In this document: positions 60,218 to 64,000 of the stretch, piece by piece
How positions within the stretch are numbered: position 1 is the first letter of the stretch
Layout: the number at the start of each line of letters is the position of its first letter
Position numbers and translations under genes: made by a program
Assembly: GCF_042668085.1 (NCBI RefSeq)
Contig: NZ_JBHVBO010000001.1
Span: forward strand, 1-64,000
From: Isoptericola sp042668085
Lineage (GTDB): Bacteria > Actinomycetota > Actinomycetes > Actinomycetales > Cellulomonadaceae
Direction: 5' to 3'
DNA length: 64,000 bases
The notes under the pieces: model-generated
What the model was told of the DNA's origin: nothing
The model's database searches: none
Seen by the model: the letters and a program-made list of their open reading frames with translations, nothing else

Positions 60218-60985
60218 TCAGTGGTCGCGACCGCTGGCGGCGAGCGCGGCGGCACCGACGATCCCCGCCCGGTTGCGCAGGGTGGCGGGGATGATCGGCG
60301 CGCGCAGGTTCAGCAGGGGCAGGAACTTCTCGTGGTGCTTGCTCACGCCGCCGCCGACGACGATGAGCTCGGGGGCGAGGAGCATCTCGACCGTCTCGAA
60401 GTAGCGCTGCAGCCGCGCGGCCCACTGGTGCCACGACAGGTCGTGGCGCTCGCGGGCGGACTCGGCGGCCCGTGACTCGGCGTCGTGCCCGTCGATCTCG
60501 AGGTGGCCGAGCTCCGTGTTCGGCACGAGCACGCCGTCCACGAGCAGGGCGGACCCGATCCCGGTGCCGAGCGTGACCATGAGGACGACCCCGTCGCGCC
60601 CCTGCGCGGCGCCGTACCGCTGCTCGCCGACGCCGGCCGCGTCGGCGTCGTTGACGGCGGTCACCTGCCGTCCCGTGGCCTCGCGGGCGAGGGCGGGCAG
60701 GTCGACGCCCTTCCACGACTTGTGCAGGTTGGCGATGAACCGGACGACGCCGTGGTCCATCGGGGCGGGGAAGGCGACGCCGACCGGCACGTGGGCCGGC
60801 AGCTCGAACGAGTCGACGAGCTCGGCGAGCACCTCCGCGACGGCCTCCGGGGTGGACCTCTCGGGGGTCGGGATGCGGCGCCGCTCGTCCGCGAACTCGC
60901 CTGTCGCCAGGTCGACCGGCGCCCCCTTGATGCCTGAACCGCCGATGTCGATGCCGAACGCGACCGGCTGCGCTGCCTCCACCAT
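60218..60985 (-). CDS. ppgK: Polyphosphate/ROK glucokinase
   Basis: A 255-residue ROK-family kinase. The ATP/polyphosphate site has GIDIGGSGIKGAPVDL near 10-25, the glucose-binding NDADAAGVGEQRYG near 115, VTLGTGIGSALLVDG near 137 and LGHLEIDG near 160. It phosphorylates glucose, in PpgK using polyphosphate or ATP. Family members sit near panB/glnA2 in actinobacteria, as here. Converges with the STAS gene. Confidence 0.92.
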   Translation of the reverse strand: MVEAAQPVAFGIDIGGSGIKGAPVDLATGEFADERRRIPTPERSTPEAVAEVLAELVDSFELPAHVPVGVAFPAPMDHGVVRFIANLHKSWKGVDLPALAREATGRQVTAVNDADAAGVGEQRYGAAQGRDGVVLMVTLGTGIGSALLVDGVLVPNTELGHLEIDGHDAESRAAESARERHDLSWHQWAARLQRYFETVEMLLAPELIVVGGGVSKHHEKFLPLLNLRAPIIPATLRNRAGIVGAAALAASGRDH

Positions 60986-61013
60986 GGGCCCCATCTTGAT
61001 GCAGGATCGTCCT

Positions 61014-61211
61014 ATGAGCGACACAAGCCCGGTGCAGTACTGGTACAACACCAAGACCGGTGAGGTCGAGGAGAGCCGCGACCGCTCCAGCTGGAGCCAC
61101 CGGATGGGCCCTTACCCCACCCGCGAGGCGGCCCGTAACGCCCTGGACTCGGCGCAGCGCCGCAACGAGGAGTGGGAGGGCGACGACGCCGACTGGCGCG
61201 GCAAGGACTGA
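61014..61211 (+). CDS. Small SPOR-like hypothetical protein
   Basis: A 65-residue soluble protein. VQYWYNTKTGEVEE and GPYPTREAARNALDSAQRRN resemble a half SPOR repeat (the GPYPT-REAARNAL pattern). It is conserved beside ppgK in actinobacteria, and its ATG lies 28 bases from the ppgK start on the opposite strand, so the genes share a promoter region. Function unknown. Confidence 0.72.
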   Translation: MSDTSPVQYWYNTKTGEVEESRDRSSWSHRMGPYPTREAARNALDSAQRRNEEWEGDDADWRGKD

Positions 61212-61265
61212 CGGCGGCGCCTCGCAGAGCGATGACTCCGGGCCTCGCCCGAGGTCGACCCGTGC

Positions 61266-62117
61266 ATGACGACGACGATCGAGGCGAACGACGTCACGCT
61301 CGGCGTGGAGCACTTCGGGGACGAGTCGGACCCGCTGGTGCTCTGCGCGGGCGGCACGACGATGCTCTCCTGGCCGGACGCGCTCTGCGACGCCGTGGCG
61401 CGCGGCGGGCGCCACGTGGTGCGGTACGACCTGCGCGACGCGGGCGCGTCCACGACCGTGGACCCGGCGGCGCCGGCCTACACGCTGCGCGACCTCGCGG
61501 CCGACGCCGCGGCGCTCGCCCGGGAGCTCGACGACCGGCCGGCGCACCTGGCGGGCGTGGGTGTGGGCGGGTTCGTCGCGCAGGTCGCCGCGCTCGACCA
61601 CCCGGAGGCGTTCGCGGCGCTGACCCTCGTCGGAACGCGGCCCGTCGCGCCGGGCCCGGTCGACGACGACCTGCCCGACCACGACGCCGCGGCGATGGGC
61701 CGGCTGTTCTCACTGCCGGAGCCGGACTGGTCCGACCGCGACGCCGTGGCCGACCACGCCGCGCGCAGCGCCGAGATCCTCGGTGACGATCCTGTCGCGG
61801 CGCGCGCCGTCGCCGGTCGGGTCTGGGACCGGACGCCGGGAACGACTCCCGCGGTGCACGCGGCCAACCAGCAGGGCACGGTCTTCGCCGCCCTCGACTG
61901 CGCTCCCCGCTGGCGCGAACGCCTCGGCGAGCTCGCCGTCCCGCCGCTCGTGGTGCACGGCCGGCGCGACCCGTTCTTCCCGGTCGGCAACGGGGAGGCG
62001 CTGGCAACCGAGATCCCGGGGGCGAGGCTGCTGGTCCTCGAGGACGCGTCGACGGCGGTCCCCGACTCCGCCGCCGGCCGGGTCGCGGCGGCGATGCTCG
62101 CCGCCGGCGACGTCTAG
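61266..62117 (+). CDS. Alpha/beta hydrolase-fold protein without its catalytic Ser and His
   Basis: A 283-residue hydrolase-fold protein (YDLRDAGASTTVDP; VGTRPVAPGP; VVHGRRDPFFPV). Where GxSxG should lie the chain reads AGVGVGGFVAQ, so the nucleophile Ser is Gly, and the C-terminal His (usually GxGHxxP) is missing in LEDASTAVPDSA. Asp in RRDPFF remains. The protein is therefore probably a pseudoenzyme or binding protein. Its stop overlaps the panB stop by four bases (convergent). Confidence 0.8.
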   Translation: MTTTIEANDVTLGVEHFGDESDPLVLCAGGTTMLSWPDALCDAVARGGRHVVRYDLRDAGASTTVDPAAPAYTLRDLAADAAALARELDDRPAHLAGVGVGGFVAQVAALDHPEAFAALTLVGTRPVAPGPVDDDLPDHDAAAMGRLFSLPEPDWSDRDAVADHAARSAEILGDDPVAARAVAGRVWDRTPGTTPAVHAANQQGTVFAALDCAPRWRERLGELAVPPLVVHGRRDPFFPVGNGEALATEIPGARLLVLEDASTAVPDSAAGRVAAAMLAAGDV

Positions 62118-62986
62118 CGTTCGAAGGAGTGCGCGGCGTCGGGGAAGGTGCCTCCCCGGACCTCGGTGGCGTAGTCCTGCGCCGCCTGCCGCAGCAGGTT
62201 GCCGACCTCCGCGAACCGGCGCGCGAACCGCGGCGACCAGTCGGTCATCCCGGCCATGTCCGTCCAGACGAGCACCTGCCCGTCGACGCGCGGGCCCGCT
62301 CCGATGCCGATGGTCGGGATGCGCAGGATCTCGGTGGCGCGCGCCGCGACCTCCACCGGCACCATCTCCAGCACGACGGCCACCGCCCCGGCCTCCTGGA
62401 CGGCGAGCGCGTCCTCGCACAGTGCCTCCGCGGCGTCGTCGCCCCGGCCCTGCACGCGCGGGCCGCCGAGGATGTTCTCCGACTGCGGCGTGAAGCCGAG
62501 GTGCCCGACGACGGGGATGCCGGCGTCGGTGAGCGCCCGGATCTGGGCCGCGGACCGGCGGCCGCCCTCGAGCTTGATCGCAGCGGCGCCGGTCTCCTTC
62601 ATGACGCGGACGGCGGAGGCGAGGGCCTGCTCCGGCCCGGCCTCGTAGGTGCCGAACGGCAGGTCGACGACGACGAGCGCGTGCTCGGCCGCGCGCGCGA
62701 CGGCGCGGGCCGGCGGGATCATGTCGTCGAGGGTGACCGGGAGCGTCGTCGCGTGCCCGTGCATGGTGTTGCCGATCGAGTCGCCCACGAGCAGCAGGTC
62801 GAGGCCCGCCGCGTCGAAGATCCGGGCCGTCACGGCGTCGTACGCCGTGAGCATCGTGAGCTTCTCGCCGCGCTCCTTGGCCTCGGCCAGGTGGTGGACC
62901 CGGACGCGCCGCCGGCGCGTGAGGTCGGCGGCGGGCGAGGGGGCTGCGGCGACGTCGGCGGCGGCGTCGGGACCGGGGTTCGACAT
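62114..62986 (-). CDS. panB: 3-methyl-2-oxobutanoate hydroxymethyltransferase
   Basis: A 290-residue enzyme of pantothenate (CoA) synthesis that adds a hydroxymethyl group from methylene-THF to 2-oxoisovalerate. Family motifs: MLTAYDAVTARIFDAAGLD, LLVGDSIGNTMHGH (Mg2+-binding Asp), EGGRRSAAQIRALTDAGIP and GIGAGPRVDGQVLVWTDMAG. The ATG at 62986 gives the usual Ala/Pro-rich N-terminus before VRVHHLAEAKERGE. Divergent from glnA2, 118 bases apart. Confidence 0.95.
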   Translation of the reverse strand: MSNPGPDAAADVAAAPSPAADLTRRRRVRVHHLAEAKERGEKLTMLTAYDAVTARIFDAAGLDLLLVGDSIGNTMHGHATTLPVTLDDMIPPARAVARAAEHALVVVDLPFGTYEAGPEQALASAVRVMKETGAAAIKLEGGRRSAAQIRALTDAGIPVVGHLGFTPQSENILGGPRVQGRGDDAAEALCEDALAVQEAGAVAVVLEMVPVEVAARATEILRIPTIGIGAGPRVDGQVLVWTDMAGMTDWSPRFARRFAEVGNLLRQAAQDYATEVRGGTFPDAAHSFER

Positions 62987-63104
62987 GGCGGCCAGCCTAT
63001 GCCTCCGACGCGCGGTACCGGGTATCCGTCCAGGTCGGAGCCGGGCGGGCGCGGGGGAGGCGCCAGGACATACCCCGTTAACACTTCTCGGGCAGGATGG
63101 GTTC

Positions 63105-64000
63105 ATGGACAGGCAGCAGGAGTTCGTGCTCCGCACGGTCGAGGAGCGCGACATCCGCTTCATCCGGCTCTGGTTCACCGACGTGCTCGGGGTGCTGAAG
63201 TCGGTGGCGGTCGCCCCGGCCGAGCTCGAGCAGGCGTTCACGGAGGGCATCGGCTTCGACGGCAGCTCGATCGAGGGGCTGACGCGGGTCTACGAGGCGG
63301 ACATGATCGCCAAGCCCGACCCCACCACGTTCCAGGTGCTGCCCTGGCGCGGCGAGCGGCACGGCACGGGCCGCATGTTCTGCGACATCCTCACGCCCGA
63401 CGGCGAGCCCTCGCTCGCGGACTCGCGCAACGTGCTCAAGCGGACGCTCGCCAAGGCCAGCGACCGGGGCTTCACCTTCTACACGCACCCCGAGGTCGAG
63501 TTCTACCTGTTCAACCAGCTCGCGTCGCCGGAGGACCCGCTGGTCCCGGTCGACAACGGGGGCTACTTCGACCACCTGGCCCGGGGCAGCACGCACGACT
63601 TCCGCCGGGCCGCGATCACGATGCTCGAGTCGATGGGCATCTCGGTCGAGTTCTCCCACCACGAGGCCGGGCCGGGCCAGAACGAGATCGACCTGCGGTA
63701 CGCCGACGCGCTGACCACGGCCGACAACCTCATGACCTTCCGCACCGTGGTCAAGGAGGTGGCGCTCGAGCAGGGCGTGTTCGCGTCGTTCATGCCCAAG
63801 CCGATCGCCGACCAGCCGGGCTCCGGGATGCACACGCACCTGTCGCTGTTCGAGGACGACCAGAACGCCTTCCACGAGCCCGGCGCGCAGTTCGAGCTCT
63901 CGAAGACGGCCCGCCAGTTCATCGCGGGCCTGCTGGTGCACGCGGCCGAGATCACGGCCGTGACCAACCAGTACGTCAACTCGTACAAGCGGCTCTGGGG
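63105..64000 (+). CDS. glnA2: Glutamine synthetase type I (GlnA2-like), truncated by the window
   Basis: The first 298 residues are visible. The start MDRQQEFVLRTVEERDIRF and GIGFDGSSIEGL match actinobacterial GlnA2. The ATP/metal region HPEVEFYLF near 129 and GPGQNEIDLRYADALTTADN near 193, and the Glu loop GSGMHTHLSLF near 244, are intact. The gene continues beyond 64000. It condenses ammonia and glutamate; GlnA2 enzymes are usually secondary to GlnA1 in nitrogen assimilation. A GTTAAC (63077-63082) lies in the upstream gap, but no clear GlnR box was identified. Confidence 0.95.
   Translation, partial: MDRQQEFVLRTVEERDIRFIRLWFTDVLGVLKSVAVAPAELEQAFTEGIGFDGSSIEGLTRVYEADMIAKPDPTTFQVLPWRGERHGTGRMFCDILTPDGEPSLADSRNVLKRTLAKASDRGFTFYTHPEVEFYLFNQLASPEDPLVPVDNGGYFDHLARGSTHDFRRAAITMLESMGISVEFSHHEAGPGQNEIDLRYADALTTADNLMTFRTVVKEVALEQGVFASFMPKPIADQPGSGMHTHLSLFEDDQNAFHEPGAQFELSKTARQFIAGLLVHAAEITAVTNQYVNSYKRLW

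Overview
The window comes from a high-GC Gram-positive bacterium, most likely a Micrococcales actinobacterium of the Cellulomonas/Cellulosimicrobium/Isoptericola type. The evidence is the GC-rich third codon positions, frequent GTG starts and GTGA/ATGA gene overlaps, a typical actinobacterial RNase P RNA, and a backbone whose Nif3, CdsZ-like, histidine phosphatase, PpgK, PanB and GlnA2-like genes resemble known actinobacterial chromosome neighbourhoods.

Positions 1 to about 33,250 form an accessory island. From the left it holds an arsenic operon on the minus strand (ArsO-like monooxygenase, MFS transporter, thioredoxin reductase-like protein, Acr3 pump, an ArsR-ArsC fusion, ArsC), a zinc/cobalt-type CDF efflux operon with its ArsR regulator, and a SAM methyltransferase. 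A scarred copper region follows: a 171-bp miniature element, an ion channel gene broken by an inversion, DUF305 and four-helix copper-storage proteins, a 1,324-bp IS701-type insertion sequence, a DUF6153 protein, a second DUF305 lipoprotein, a BNR-like lipoprotein, two cell-wall enzymes behind a c-di-AMP riboswitch, and a CopB-type ATPase with copper-operator-like dyads. Next come a Tn5053-like transposition module (TniB, TniA, resolvase, res-like site), a minimal mercury operon (MerR/MerA), a cadmium pair (CmtR/CadD), a MobF relaxase, and a two-gene Pycsar anti-phage system (PycTM effector and PycC cyclase). The island ends at a duplicated 3' end of a tRNA gene (33211-33250), which marks an integration site. 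No integrase is visible, so the island extends to the left of the window.

Positions 33,250 to 64,000 are chromosomal backbone. They include a DUF6221 protein, an LapA-type membrane protein, a TPP enzyme, a glucose dehydrogenase/GH15 operon, an arginase-family enzyme, NAD(P)-binding proteins, an ABC ATPase, AraC, a Ser/Thr kinase, a disulfide oxidoreductase, a PolA-like polymerase, Nif3, CdsZ-like, phosphatase, YaaA, an FAD monooxygenase divergent from PadR, rnpB, PpgK, PanB and the start of GlnA2. Several backbone genes are damaged: a DHFR-like gene and TfoX carry frameshifts, an SDR survives as a fragment, and a divergent NmrA/MarR pair has lost both 5' ends to what looks like one deletion.

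The island combines efflux and detoxification of As, Zn/Co, Cu, Hg and Cd, a DNA-processing protein for mobilisation, and an anti-phage module. Metal operons are controlled by ArsR- and MerR-type repressors or activators at short dyads that overlap apparently leaderless promoters.
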